This document shows positions 25,372 to 32,969 of a stretch of 33,055 bases of DNA, piece by piece (the stretch's first letter is position 1; every line of letters starts with the position of its first letter). This DNA comes from Pseudogracilibacillus auburnensis (GTDB taxonomy: Bacteria > Bacillota > Bacilli > Bacillales > Amphibacillaceae): NCBI RefSeq assembly GCF_003201975.1, contig NZ_QJJQ01000027.1, positions 1 through 33,055 on the forward strand, read 5' to 3'. The translations under genes were made by a program, and so were the position numbers. Under the pieces are notes generated by a model that was not told where the DNA came from, did not search any database, and worked only from the letters and a program-made list of their open reading frames with translations.

Positions 25372-26286
25372 TTATTTTAAAAGAAAGCCATTTTTTAGCG
25401 GGTCATCATTGTCTAAAATAAATTGATGGCTTCCAGTTACAAATGGTCTAAGTCGCAAAATATATTTACCTTCACTTCCTGTTACTTTCGTTGCAGTTAG
25501 CCTACTTTTAAAAATAGTTTCATTCTGAATGTTTGTTGATGCATCTTTGACAACGGAAGTAAATATCGCTACTGTACTGTCAATTCCAGGTGTTCGTTTA
25601 ATATAACCATCTTTTTCAAATGTGACTGTTTTAAAATGTTGTAAAGAAGATGCCTGTTTCTTGGTAAGAATCACACCTTCATAACAAACACTTTGCTCAT
25701 TTAATTGAGATGTTTTTTCGATACCCCAAGTAGTAATCGCTTCCAAATTTATTATGTCAATTGATTTAATGAAGTTTGGTAATTCATATACTAAATAGTT
25801 TCGGTCATTGTCTATACTCACTTTTCTAAATTCATCACTTAATTCCATTATATGAGCATGCTTGTTTTCTATTTGAATGTTGATTACCTCTCCATTAACA
25901 ATGTTTGCCTCTATGTTGTAAATTCCTTTATTCGTCTCGATTTGATAAATATCGTCCTTCGTTCTTTGGAGATTTCCTGTTTCTAAAAGTGCCGTAAGAC
26001 TAGCCGCCAACCCTTCGTACTTAAAAGTGGCTACATTTTCATGATTGAAAAATAATAGCTGATAATTTGCAGTTTTAGAAGGTAAAATAAGACAACCATT
26101 TATTCCCCGATGACCTCTAGGTTCATTTAATAATAACTTTTTTTCAGTTGAAAAATTATTTTGTAACACTTGATTATTAACGTGAACATCCCCATTGGAC
26201 AATAGGATAGGTGATTGAACAACAATTCTATATGCTTCTCCTAAGACGTGTACATCAATTGATGAAAACATTTTATTAATCAACAT
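25372..26286 (-). CDS. proline-racemase-fold protein lacking the catalytic residues
   Basis: 304 residues, about 30-40 shorter than true family members. N-terminal family marks are kept: SSIDVHVLGEAYR (9-20) and LLNEPRGHRGINGCL (52-66), and the ending DNDDPLKNGFLLK matches the active paralogue next door. Both catalytic blocks are lost: where MCGHDTIG is expected it reads FKYEGLAA (no Cys, no His), and where DRSPCGTG is expected it reads KRTPGIDS (Cys to Gly, Asp to Lys). It cannot act by the two-cysteine mechanism. Since the frame is intact, ribosome binding site strong (AGGAGG), and it overlaps the active gene by 7 nt, it is probably expressed. A regulatory, partner or new catalytic role is open. 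Confidence 0.8.
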   Translation of the reverse strand: MLINKMFSSIDVHVLGEAYRIVVQSPILLSNGDVHVNNQVLQNNFSTEKKLLLNEPRGHRGINGCLILPSKTANYQLLFFNHENVATFKYEGLAASLTALLETGNLQRTKDDIYQIETNKGIYNIEANIVNGEVINIQIENKHAHIMELSDEFRKVSIDNDRNYLVYELPNFIKSIDIINLEAITTWGIEKTSQLNEQSVCYEGVILTKKQASSLQHFKTVTFEKDGYIKRTPGIDSTVAIFTSVVKDASTNIQNETIFKSRLTATKVTGSEGKYILRLRPFVTGSHQFILDNDDPLKNGFLLK

Positions 26287-27332
26287 ATTGTATCCTCCTT
26301 TTTTTGTTCGTGTTCCATTGGAGGAATAAGTAAAAAGCCTTCTTTAAGTGGATCATCTTCATTGTAAAAAAAGCGATGCATCCCCATTACCCATGCTGAC
26401 CCTGTCACTTCCGAAATAACAGCTGAATGATTTTTAACAAGTGTTTCATCGAGCACTTGTGCCTTGAATAGTGTTCCAACAATACTTTCGTGGACAAACC
26501 GTTCCTCTAGAGCAATTTCTCCTTTGTTATACATTGTCGCTAATTTAGCGCTAGTTCCAGTGCCACATGGTGATCGGTCAATACCGCCAGGGGGTACAAT
26601 TACTGTGTTTTTTACATCTGCATCTGGATGCGTTGGGTCTGTAAAAAACTCTATATGAGTAAGTCCGTTAATAAACGGAAATTCAGGATGAACGACTTCT
26701 TCTTGTTTGTTTATTGCATTTCGAATGGTAATTGCTTTATTGATGATCTCAGTAGCGTTTTCTTCATGTAATTCGATATTTAATTTACGTGCGTCAATGA
26801 TTCCATAAAAGTTCCCACCATATGCAATATCACAATCTACAGTTCCTATTTCTTCTATATCAATGGTGATTGACTTTAATAAGAAAGCAGGTACATTTAC
26901 GAATGTCACTTCTTCCGCTTTTCCATTTGTCATTTTTATCTTCACATCAACAATTCCAGCTGGAGTATCTAATTTGATAGAAGTGTATGGTGTGTTTGGG
27001 TCATATTCGATTAGACCAGCTTCTATTAGTGCTGTACAGCATCCGATCGTATCATGCCCACACATTGGTAAATAACCACCAGTTTCAATATAGATAACAC
27101 CAACATCTGCATCAGGATGGCAAGGATCTGTTATTAAAGCACCTGACATAACGTCATGGCCACGCGGTTCATTCATTAAAAATTTTCGGATCCAATCGTA
27201 ATTCTCTTGCATGTACAACATCTTTTCAGACATTGTATTTCCTTTTAATGGTGGTAGACCGCTTATTAAAGTTCTTGTTGGATTTCCGCCTGTATGTGTA
27301 TCAATTGTTGTAAATACTTTTTGGAAATTCAC
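26280..27332 (-). CDS. proline racemase family, probable 4-hydroxyproline 2-epimerase
   Basis: 350 residues. Both catalytic cysteines are present: Cys91 in MCGHDTIG (with His93) and Cys256 in DRSPCGTGTSA (with Asp252). The two-Cys form marks racemases/epimerases, in contrast to the Cys/Thr 3-hydroxyproline dehydratases. The family blocks TIDTHTGGNPTR and MNEPRGHDVMSGAL are also there. With a DapA-like deaminase and D-amino-acid oxidase-like subunits around it, trans-4-hydroxy-L-proline to cis-4-hydroxy-D-proline is the likely reaction; proline racemase is the alternative. The GTG start shares one base with the stop codon of the upstream oxidase gene, with AAAGGGTG as ribosome binding site. 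Confidence 0.87.
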   Translation of the reverse strand: MNFQKVFTTIDTHTGGNPTRTLISGLPPLKGNTMSEKMLYMQENYDWIRKFLMNEPRGHDVMSGALITDPCHPDADVGVIYIETGGYLPMCGHDTIGCCTALIEAGLIEYDPNTPYTSIKLDTPAGIVDVKIKMTNGKAEEVTFVNVPAFLLKSITIDIEEIGTVDCDIAYGGNFYGIIDARKLNIELHEENATEIINKAITIRNAINKQEEVVHPEFPFINGLTHIEFFTDPTHPDADVKNTVIVPPGGIDRSPCGTGTSAKLATMYNKGEIALEERFVHESIVGTLFKAQVLDETLVKNHSAVISEVTGSAWVMGMHRFFYNEDDPLKEGFLLIPPMEHEQKKEDTIC

Positions 27333-28513
27333 TATTGTGTCACCCTTTCCTTAAAACGGTCGATACTTAATGGTTCAATAGGAATACTAGTTTCCTTTTC
27401 ATTTAGCATTTCTTCGATTACTTTGCCTGTAATCATTGCTAGACTAATTCCATCACCTTCATGTCCAGCTGCAACATAAAATCCTGGTACATGTTTGACT
27501 TCTGATATAATAGGTAAATGATCTTCTGTCCAAGGTCTAAGGCCGGCGTACGTTCGAATAACTGTCATGTCAGCAATTTTGGGGTAAAATCGAATAGCTC
27601 GTTGTGCAATATATTTTGTTACTTCATGGTTTACTTTCGTGTTGAAACCAACAAACTCACGGCTACTTCCAATCAAAAAGTTTTGTGCTTCAGTTGGTTC
27701 AAACACGAGTGCAACACCGTATTCTTCCATTACTTTATCTACTTTTCTCTCCCCACCAAACTTAGATATTAAATAACCAAATTCCATTACCTTTCGAAGT
27801 CCGACTGGTTGTTGTCTAGAAGCAACAATCAATTGACCTTTTCTTGGAGTGATAGGTATCTTTACACTCAACATTTCACCGATTTTAGGCGCCCATACTC
27901 CGCAAGCATTAACCACTTTATTAGCTGTATATGTCCCGTTATTTGTGTCTATCACGAAACTTCCATCGTCCATTTTAGTTATGTTTCTTACTTCCGTATT
28001 TGTATGAATTTTTACACCTTGTTTTTTTGCACTATAGAACATCGAGTAAGTAAGCATATAAGGATTCACTGTCGAATCCGTTTTACACTCTAGCCCACCA
28101 TACAAATCGTCTGCAAAATAATTTGATTCATTTTTTAGATCTTCTTTATCTAACATTTTAAAATCTAATCCAGCCGCCTGTTGTTGTTCAACCCATTTTT
28201 TTGCAGCTTCCATTTCCTCATCATTTTCACAAACTAAAATACTTCCGGGATTTCGATATTCAAATGGTATTTCTAATTCTTTACTTAATTCATGCACTAA
28301 TTTCTGACTTTCTAATGACATTTGACTGTCAAACCCAGGGTCTTTATCAATAGCTAGAATATTTCCATCACATCTAGATGAGGTTCCACTTGCTAATTCG
28401 CCTTTTTCTAAAACGGTAATGTCTAGTCCGAATTTTGATCCATAATATGAAATAGCTGCTCCAATAATTCCACCACCAATAACAACAATATCTCGGTGTT
28501 GAGTGATTCCCAT
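27332..28513 (-). CDS. DadA-like FAD oxidoreductase, probable D-hydroxyproline dehydrogenase catalytic subunit
   Basis: 393 residues of the DAO/glycine-oxidase family. The FAD motif VVIGGGIIGAAI is at about 10-21, followed by VLEKGELASGTSSR; the C-terminal FAD block RPWTEDHLPIISE...GFYVAAGHEGDGISLA is typical of HcnC/LhpB-type and sarcosine-oxidase-beta-like subunits. It would oxidise cis-4-hydroxy-D-proline to 1-pyrroline-4-hydroxy-2-carboxylate, working with the ferredoxin and flavoprotein subunits encoded divergently. It is the first gene of the minus-strand operon, has AAAGGAGGAT 5-6 nt before the ATG, and a sigma-54 promoter 38 nt upstream. Confidence 0.85.
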   Translation of the reverse strand: MGITQHRDIVVIGGGIIGAAISYYGSKFGLDITVLEKGELASGTSSRCDGNILAIDKDPGFDSQMSLESQKLVHELSKELEIPFEYRNPGSILVCENDEEMEAAKKWVEQQQAAGLDFKMLDKEDLKNESNYFADDLYGGLECKTDSTVNPYMLTYSMFYSAKKQGVKIHTNTEVRNITKMDDGSFVIDTNNGTYTANKVVNACGVWAPKIGEMLSVKIPITPRKGQLIVASRQQPVGLRKVMEFGYLISKFGGERKVDKVMEEYGVALVFEPTEAQNFLIGSSREFVGFNTKVNHEVTKYIAQRAIRFYPKIADMTVIRTYAGLRPWTEDHLPIISEVKHVPGFYVAAGHEGDGISLAMITGKVIEEMLNEKETSIPIEPLSIDRFKERVTQ

Positions 28514-28550
28514 TTTTATCCTCCTTTCATTTGTTATTGCTATATTTTAA

Positions 28551-28566
28551 TGCAAGTTGTATGCCA
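28551..28566 (-). promoter_or_regulatory. sigma-54 (SigL) promoter of the minus-strand operon
   Basis: Read on the minus strand: TTGGCATACAACTTGCAT, matching TTGGCAC-N5-TTGCAT with exact GG-N10-GC spacing. The start point should be near 28541, about 28 nt before the oxidase ATG. Confidence 0.85.
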
Positions 28567-28593
28567 ATATTTAATATGTGTTAATAAGAAAGA

Positions 28594-28653
28594 AAAACGT
28601 CAAAAAAGTTAAAAGTTGGTGTGTAATAATTTTTACAGTTTTTTTGATGTTTT
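28594..28653. promoter_or_regulatory. inverted repeat between divergent sigma-54 promoters, candidate enhancer (UAS)
   Basis: AAAACGTCAAAAAA (28594-28607) and TTTTTTGATGTTTT (28640-28653) are inverted copies matching at 13 of 14 positions, 32 nt apart. Between them sits TGTAA-N6-TTACA (28622-28637). The location is about 30-90 bp upstream of one -24 box and 110-165 bp upstream of the other, suitable for an activator site serving both. AT-richness makes chance pairing possible. Confidence 0.4.
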
Positions 28654-28760
28654 AAAAAATTGGACAGTACCATTGAAGGTGAATATGAGAATAGTTATAG
28701 AGTTGTCTAAAAAAATTAGTTGACCCCATAAATAACGATAACGTCCTATCTTTAAAAAAT

Positions 28761-28776
28761 TGGCTAGAATATTGCA
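28761..28776 (+). promoter_or_regulatory. sigma-54 (SigL) promoter of the plus-strand operon
   Basis: TTGGCTAGAATATTGCAT (from 28760) fits TTGGC-...-TTGCAT with GG-N10-GC spacing. The start point should be near 28787, about 37 nt before the first ATG. The 13-mer TTTAAAAAATTGG ending in it also occurs exactly 100 bp upstream (28651), but there the -12 element is not conserved. Confidence 0.8.
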
Positions 28777-28823
28777 TATAACTAGATAAGTAGTATTACT
28801 TAAATTATTTAGAGGTGGTAAAA

Positions 28824-29096
28824 ATGGATTGTTCAATGATTGTATGCAGATGTGAAGAAGTTACTTATGATGATTTAGTAAAAACCGCGAATAAATATAA
28901 ATGTTCTTCCCGTGAATTAAAACTCCGTACTCGAGCAGGAATGGGGTATTGTGGAGGGAGGACTTGTAGAAGTATGATTGAGAGTATTGTAGATAAAGAA
29001 AATGAGAAAAAGGACGAACATGTTCCTTTAAAATATCAGGCACCAATCCGGCCAATTCATTTTGGAAAATTAGGGGGTATGAATAATGACGAATAG
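28824..29096 (+). CDS. stand-alone BFD-like [2Fe-2S] protein
   Basis: 90 residues. CRCEEVT (Cys8, Cys10) and GYCGGRTC (Cys43, Cys48) form the C-x-C...C-x4-C set of the bacterioferredoxin-associated-ferredoxin (BFD-like) fold. In HcnB-type and related dehydrogenase alpha subunits this domain is usually fused to the C-terminus of the flavoprotein; here it is a separate, first gene. After residue 55 comes a charged tail ending PIRPIHFGKLGG, which may dock to a partner. ATG at 28824 follows AGAGGTGG; the in-frame GTG at 28815 lies inside that site. It overlaps the next gene by 11 nt. Confidence 0.85.
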   Translation: MDCSMIVCRCEEVTYDDLVKTANKYKCSSRELKLRTRAGMGYCGGRTCRSMIESIVDKENEKKDEHVPLKYQAPIRPIHFGKLGGMNNDE

Positions 29097-29424
29097 AATT
29101 ATAGATCATCCTATTTTAGGAAAATTAGATCAGAGTGAATCTGTTTCTTTTACTTTTAACGATAAGCAATATACAGGATTAAAAAATGAGTCTATTGCCT
29201 CTGCATTATTAGCTAATGGAATTCGTGTTTTACGAAAACATGAAGAAAGTGGTTCTACGCGTGGAATTTACTGCAATATTGGTCATTGTTATGAATGTCG
29301 GGTTACTGTTAATGGGGAACAAGGAATACGAGCTTGCTTAACTCCTTTACGAGAAAACATGGTTATTATTAGTGGGGAAAAACTATTAACCTCTGTTAAA
29401 GATTGGAGGCTAGACAATGAATAA
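29086..29424 (+). CDS. HcnA-like 2Fe-2S ferredoxin subunit (D-hydroxyproline dehydrogenase gamma)
   Basis: 112 residues. The plant-type-like cluster motif is C63-x4-C68-x2-C71-x12-C84 in GIYCNIGHCYECRVTVNG and IRACLTP, as in HcnA/LhpF and the N-terminal part of sarcosine oxidase alpha. It passes electrons between the flavin subunits. The upstream gene's GGGGGTATG provides the ribosome binding site. It overlaps both neighbours (11 and 8 nt), so the three subunits are translationally coupled. Confidence 0.87.
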   Translation: MTNRIIDHPILGKLDQSESVSFTFNDKQYTGLKNESIASALLANGIRVLRKHEESGSTRGIYCNIGHCYECRVTVNGEQGIRACLTPLRENMVIISGEKLLTSVKDWRLDNE

Positions 29425-30643
29425 AATAATTATTATTGGAGCAGGTCCAGCTGGATTGTCTGCTGCGATTACTATTGCTCAAAACGGGGAGGAAGTGCTT
29501 GTTCTTGATGAATATATGTTAGCAGGAGGAAGATTACTAGGTCAGCTGTATGAGGAACCGACTGGAAATTGGTGGAATGGAATAACTGAATCGGAAAATC
29601 TTTATGAAAAAGCTATCCAACTTGGCGTTGATATCCAATTGAATACGTCTGTTTACGATATGGAAAAGCAGAATAATCAATGGATCATCTATACTGATAA
29701 CGGGACATATTTTACAAAAAATGTATTATTAGCAACAGGTGCCGCGGAACAACCATTCGCAATTCCAGGTTGGACTTTACCGGGTGTTATGTCTGTCGGT
29801 GCAGCACAAGTTATGACGAATGTTCATCGAGTAAAGCCAGGAAAGCGTGGCATAATTGTTGGTGTGAATGTGTTGTCATCGGCAATTGCAATGGAATTAC
29901 AACTTGCTGGTATCCATGTAAAATGTATTACACTTCCTAAAAAGACAAAACTAGCGAAAGAATCTGGCGACCCGTTGGAGGTTATGAATTCCTTGCTCCA
30001 TGTTTCTCATATGGCACCTTCAAAATTTGTCCAGTTGGGGAGTAAATTGATGAAGAATGATCTTATGAAAAAAATGGGCATCTCTTTTTATCCGAAAAAT
30101 GGTATTAAAATGTGGGACATCCCAATAATGTTACGTAAGGCAGTCATTGAAATTTATGGAGATAAAGTAGTAGAAGGAGTGAAAATTGCTACGATCACTC
30201 CTGATGGAGAAGTTGTTAAAGGAACAGAAGAAAATATTAGCGCTGATTTTGTCTGTATTACAGGTGGACTTTATCCATTAGCAGAATTGGCGGCTATTGC
30301 AGGGTGTCCATTTTATCATATTGAAGAACTGGGCGGACATGTACCTCTTCATAACGAAAAAATGGAGACGACAATTGAAGGGCTTTATGTTGCTGGGAAT
30401 ATAACAGGTATTGAAGGAGCCAAAGTTGCGATGAGTCAGGGAGTTGTCGCTGGGTTTTCTATTTTAAATCATATCCAAGATGGTAAGTTTAATAATGATA
30501 TAGAAAAATCGATTAAAGAAATAGAACAAACAAGAAATAGTGCCTATATTCAATTCCATCCAAATGTAGAAGAGGGTAAACATAAGTTAAAAAAACATTG
30601 GGAAAATTATATTGGAAAAGAATTGTGTAAAATGGTTAAGTAA
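29417..30643 (+). CDS. HcnB-like FAD/NAD oxidoreductase subunit (D-hydroxyproline dehydrogenase alpha)
   Basis: 408 residues of the pyridine nucleotide-disulfide reductase-like class. The FAD motif IIGAGPAGLSAA is at about 6-17, LLATGAAEQPFAIPGWTLPGVMS near 105-127, a second nucleotide motif IIVGVNVLSSAIA near 155, and the C-terminal GLYVAGNITGIEGAKVAMSQG closing the FAD site. This is the layout of HcnB/LhpE and of octopine/nopaline oxidase subunits, but without the fused BFD domain, which is encoded at 28824. It is the last gene of the plus-strand operon and ends at a terminator shared with the convergent peptidase gene. Confidence 0.85.
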   Translation: MNKIIIIGAGPAGLSAAITIAQNGEEVLVLDEYMLAGGRLLGQLYEEPTGNWWNGITESENLYEKAIQLGVDIQLNTSVYDMEKQNNQWIIYTDNGTYFTKNVLLATGAAEQPFAIPGWTLPGVMSVGAAQVMTNVHRVKPGKRGIIVGVNVLSSAIAMELQLAGIHVKCITLPKKTKLAKESGDPLEVMNSLLHVSHMAPSKFVQLGSKLMKNDLMKKMGISFYPKNGIKMWDIPIMLRKAVIEIYGDKVVEGVKIATITPDGEVVKGTEENISADFVCITGGLYPLAELAAIAGCPFYHIEELGGHVPLHNEKMETTIEGLYVAGNITGIEGAKVAMSQGVVAGFSILNHIQDGKFNNDIEKSIKEIEQTRNSAYIQFHPNVEEGKHKLKKHWENYIGKELCKMVK

Positions 30644-30662
30644 CGTTCGGTTATAAAGTCAA

Positions 30663-30699
30663 AAACATCCCGTCCATGTATGAAATGGGCGGGATGTTT
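30663..30699. terminator. 15-bp bidirectional terminator hairpin
   Basis: AAACATCCCGTCCAT (30663-30677) and ATGGGCGGGATGTTT (30685-30699) pair over 15 bp (one G-T) around a 7-nt loop. A-tract before and T-tract within the arms allow action in both directions between convergent operons. Confidence 0.88.
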
Positions 30700-30703
30700 C
30701 AAA

Positions 30704-31807
30704 TTAAATGATTTGTAATTGTTTTGGAAAGGTACTTAATACTTCAACTTCCCCTTGCTCATTGATGTATACAGTATCCTCAATGCGTATACCAATATCA
30801 TTTGGAATATAAATACCCGGTTCAATCGTAAAAACGATTCCTTCTGTAGCTAATGTGTCATTTTTTCCATGGACACTTGGTTCCTCATGTACTTCAATTC
30901 CTAATCCATGACCAATTCGATTATTAAAATATGTGCCATACCCTTGTTCCTCAATTACATTTCTTGCAGCAAGATCAAATGTCTTTAAGGGAACTCCTGC
31001 TTTTACTGCATCTATACCAGCTTCATTTGCTTGAAGGACAATATCATACAGTTCTTTTTGTCGTTCAGAGAAACTATTAATGGCAAACGTTCTTGTGATG
31101 TCAGAGCAATAACCATCTTTTAAAACACCAAAATCGATTAATAAGAAGTCCCCATTTTGAATTTTTCGATCACCCGGGGTCCCGTGTGGAAGGGCAGCTT
31201 TTTCACCAGATAAGACAATCGTTGAAAAAGAGGGGGCATCGGCTCCACATTTTCTCATTAAAAATTCCAGTTCAGCAACTAACTCTACTTCTGTCATGCC
31301 AACCTTTACTTTATTTATACCTTTAGCAAGTACTTCTTCTATTATTTTTAAAGCGTTAGTAAGTGCAGCAATTTCTACTTTTGACTTTTTCATTCTTTGT
31401 GTATTAATAAAAGGCTGAATGTCTGTCAACTCGAGACTTGGAAAGTAAAATTTAAGATCTATATATTGATTATAACTAATAGCTTTTCCTTCTATACCTA
31501 AACGAATGGTAAGATCACCTATCGTTTTCTTTACAATTTCAAATGGAACTTCTATATCAGAAATCGGAATAATTGTGCTAATATCGGCCGCTTTCTCAGC
31601 TGCTTCTTTATCAAGTGCAGGAACAAACAAAAATTCTTCATTCGTTTGTACATTTATGAATAAGGCCATAAACCTTTCATGAGGATCCGAATTAAATCCA
31701 GTATAATAAAACACGTTAGTAGGATTTGAAATCATTGCACAACATATATTCTCCTCTTTTAAATGTTCAATTAATGCAGTTCTTCTTATAGAATAAATGG
31801 TATTCAA
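30704..31807 (-). CDS. M24 Xaa-Pro peptidase (PepQ/PapA-like)
   Basis: 367 residues: an N-terminal creatinase-like domain (about 1-130) and a pita-bread M24 domain. All metal ligands are present: Asp225 and Asp236 (LLIDFG...GYCSDITRT), His300 (IGHGLGIEVHEEP), Glu329 (TIEPGIY) and Glu343 (IRIEDT). It removes the residue before proline, or splits Xaa-Pro dipeptides. TTG at 31807 is preferred over the in-frame TTG at 31822 because TTGGAGG then has 8-nt spacing to the start; the upstream one lies within that site. It is 54 nt downstream of a paralogue, forming a two-gene peptidase operon convergent with the dehydrogenase operon. Confidence 0.87.
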   Translation of the reverse strand: MNTIYSIRRTALIEHLKEENICCAMISNPTNVFYYTGFNSDPHERFMALFINVQTNEEFLFVPALDKEAAEKAADISTIIPISDIEVPFEIVKKTIGDLTIRLGIEGKAISYNQYIDLKFYFPSLELTDIQPFINTQRMKKSKVEIAALTNALKIIEEVLAKGINKVKVGMTEVELVAELEFLMRKCGADAPSFSTIVLSGEKAALPHGTPGDRKIQNGDFLLIDFGVLKDGYCSDITRTFAINSFSERQKELYDIVLQANEAGIDAVKAGVPLKTFDLAARNVIEEQGYGTYFNNRIGHGLGIEVHEEPSVHGKNDTLATEGIVFTIEPGIYIPNDIGIRIEDTVYINEQGEVEVLSTFPKQLQII

Positions 31808-31861
31808 TGGATTAACCTCCAAATTATTTAGTAAATTTTATAAATGCCGAATAAACAATTA

Positions 31862-32920
31862 TTATAAGAAGATTAATTCTTTTGGTGAAGTAGTAAGGAT
31901 TTCACAAGCAGTTTCCGTTACAAGTACATCATCTTCAATACGAACTCCACCTAAATTTGGAATATATATACCGGGTTCTATTGTCATTACCATACCTGTT
32001 TCTAGAACATCTTTTGATTTTTGACTAAAGTAAGGTCCCTCATGTATTTCAAGTCCAAAACTATGCCCAGTCCCATGACCGAAATTTTCGCCATATCCTT
32101 TACTAGAAATAAAATCCCGAACTACCGTATCTATATATTTACATTGTACACCGCTCTTAACAGCACTTATCCCTAATTCAAGTGCTCTTTTAACGATTTC
32201 ATAAATATCTTTTAGTTGTTGGTCTGGCTCACCAACAGCAACTGTTCTCGTCATGTCTGAACAGTACCCTTCGTATAAAGCGCCAAAATCAAGTGTAACC
32301 ATATCACCAGTTTCAATTATTTTATTACTAGCAACCCCATGGGGCAAAGCAGAACGATCCCCTGAAGCGATGATAAGATCAAAGCTGGAAGAAGTTGCTC
32401 CTGCATCACGCATATACATTTCTAGTTTGTTATTAATGTCCATTTCTGTTACACCAGGACGAATATCATTCAATATTTTTGTAAAGGCTTTATCTGCAAT
32501 TGATGCAGCAGTTTTAATCTTTGCTATTTCATCGTCTGTTTTCACTTTACGTAAATCTTCAACGGGACTAGATATTGGAATGAGAGAAGCATTAAGTTCT
32601 TTTTCTAATTGTCTGTATTGATTAAAGGTTACATGCTCTTCTTCAAATCCGACCGTCTTTATTCCCATAGTTTGGACTAAATTTGCAATCTCCTTTGTCG
32701 TATTTCTATTTTCAATTATATCAAAATGTTGTGCTTGGTTTGCTGCTTGTTCCGTATATCTAAAATCGGTAATAAATTTTGCCTGATCTTTTGAAATGAA
32801 TGCTACACCAAATGTGCCCGTAAAACCCGTTAAATAACGACGATTAAAGGGGCTTTCAACGACTATTGCATCTATGTTGTATTTTTCTAAATTTGCTTGT
32901 ATTTTTTCTAAAGTATTCAT
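31862..32920 (-). CDS. M24 Xaa-Pro aminopeptidase/dipeptidase paralogue
   Basis: 352 residues, the size of Bacillus YqhT/PapA. Metal ligands: Asp211 and Asp222 (VTLDFG...GYCSDMTRT), His286 (GTGHSFGLEIHEGP), Glu315 (TIEPGIY), Glu329 (VRIEDD). The N-terminal creatinase-like domain covers about 1-125. Next to the hydroxyproline genes, the pair would release prolyl/hydroxyprolyl residues from imported collagen-type peptides (inference). TTGGAGGT lies about 6 nt before the ATG. Only about 50 nt separate its start from the end of an IS30-type transposase gene, so its promoter is short, IS-derived, or lies beyond the insertion. Confidence 0.88.
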   Translation of the reverse strand: MNTLEKIQANLEKYNIDAIVVESPFNRRYLTGFTGTFGVAFISKDQAKFITDFRYTEQAANQAQHFDIIENRNTTKEIANLVQTMGIKTVGFEEEHVTFNQYRQLEKELNASLIPISSPVEDLRKVKTDDEIAKIKTAASIADKAFTKILNDIRPGVTEMDINNKLEMYMRDAGATSSSFDLIIASGDRSALPHGVASNKIIETGDMVTLDFGALYEGYCSDMTRTVAVGEPDQQLKDIYEIVKRALELGISAVKSGVQCKYIDTVVRDFISSKGYGENFGHGTGHSFGLEIHEGPYFSQKSKDVLETGMVMTIEPGIYIPNLGGVRIEDDVLVTETACEILTTSPKELIFL

Positions 32921-32969
32921 TTTGTTACCTCCAATTATATTGACATTGCTTTTAATATTTGATGGTTTG

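Noticed and set aside
26280-27332. trans-3-hydroxyproline dehydratase
   Set aside because: That subgroup has Thr in place of the second catalytic Cys; here the motif is SPCGTG with Cys256 present.
28622-28637. TnrA/GlnR site
   Set aside because: TGTAA-N6-TTACA has a 6-nt centre, one less than the TGTNA-N7-TNACA consensus.
28660-28677. Third sigma-54 promoter
   Set aside because: It shares the TTTAAAAAATTGG lead with the real one but has TG where the -12 GC must be.
32927-32947. Promoter from TATAAT just upstream of the Xaa-Pro peptidase
   Set aside because: The hexamer is almost adjacent to the ribosome binding site and has no -35 at 16-18 nt; the TTGACA at the IS end is about 28 nt away.
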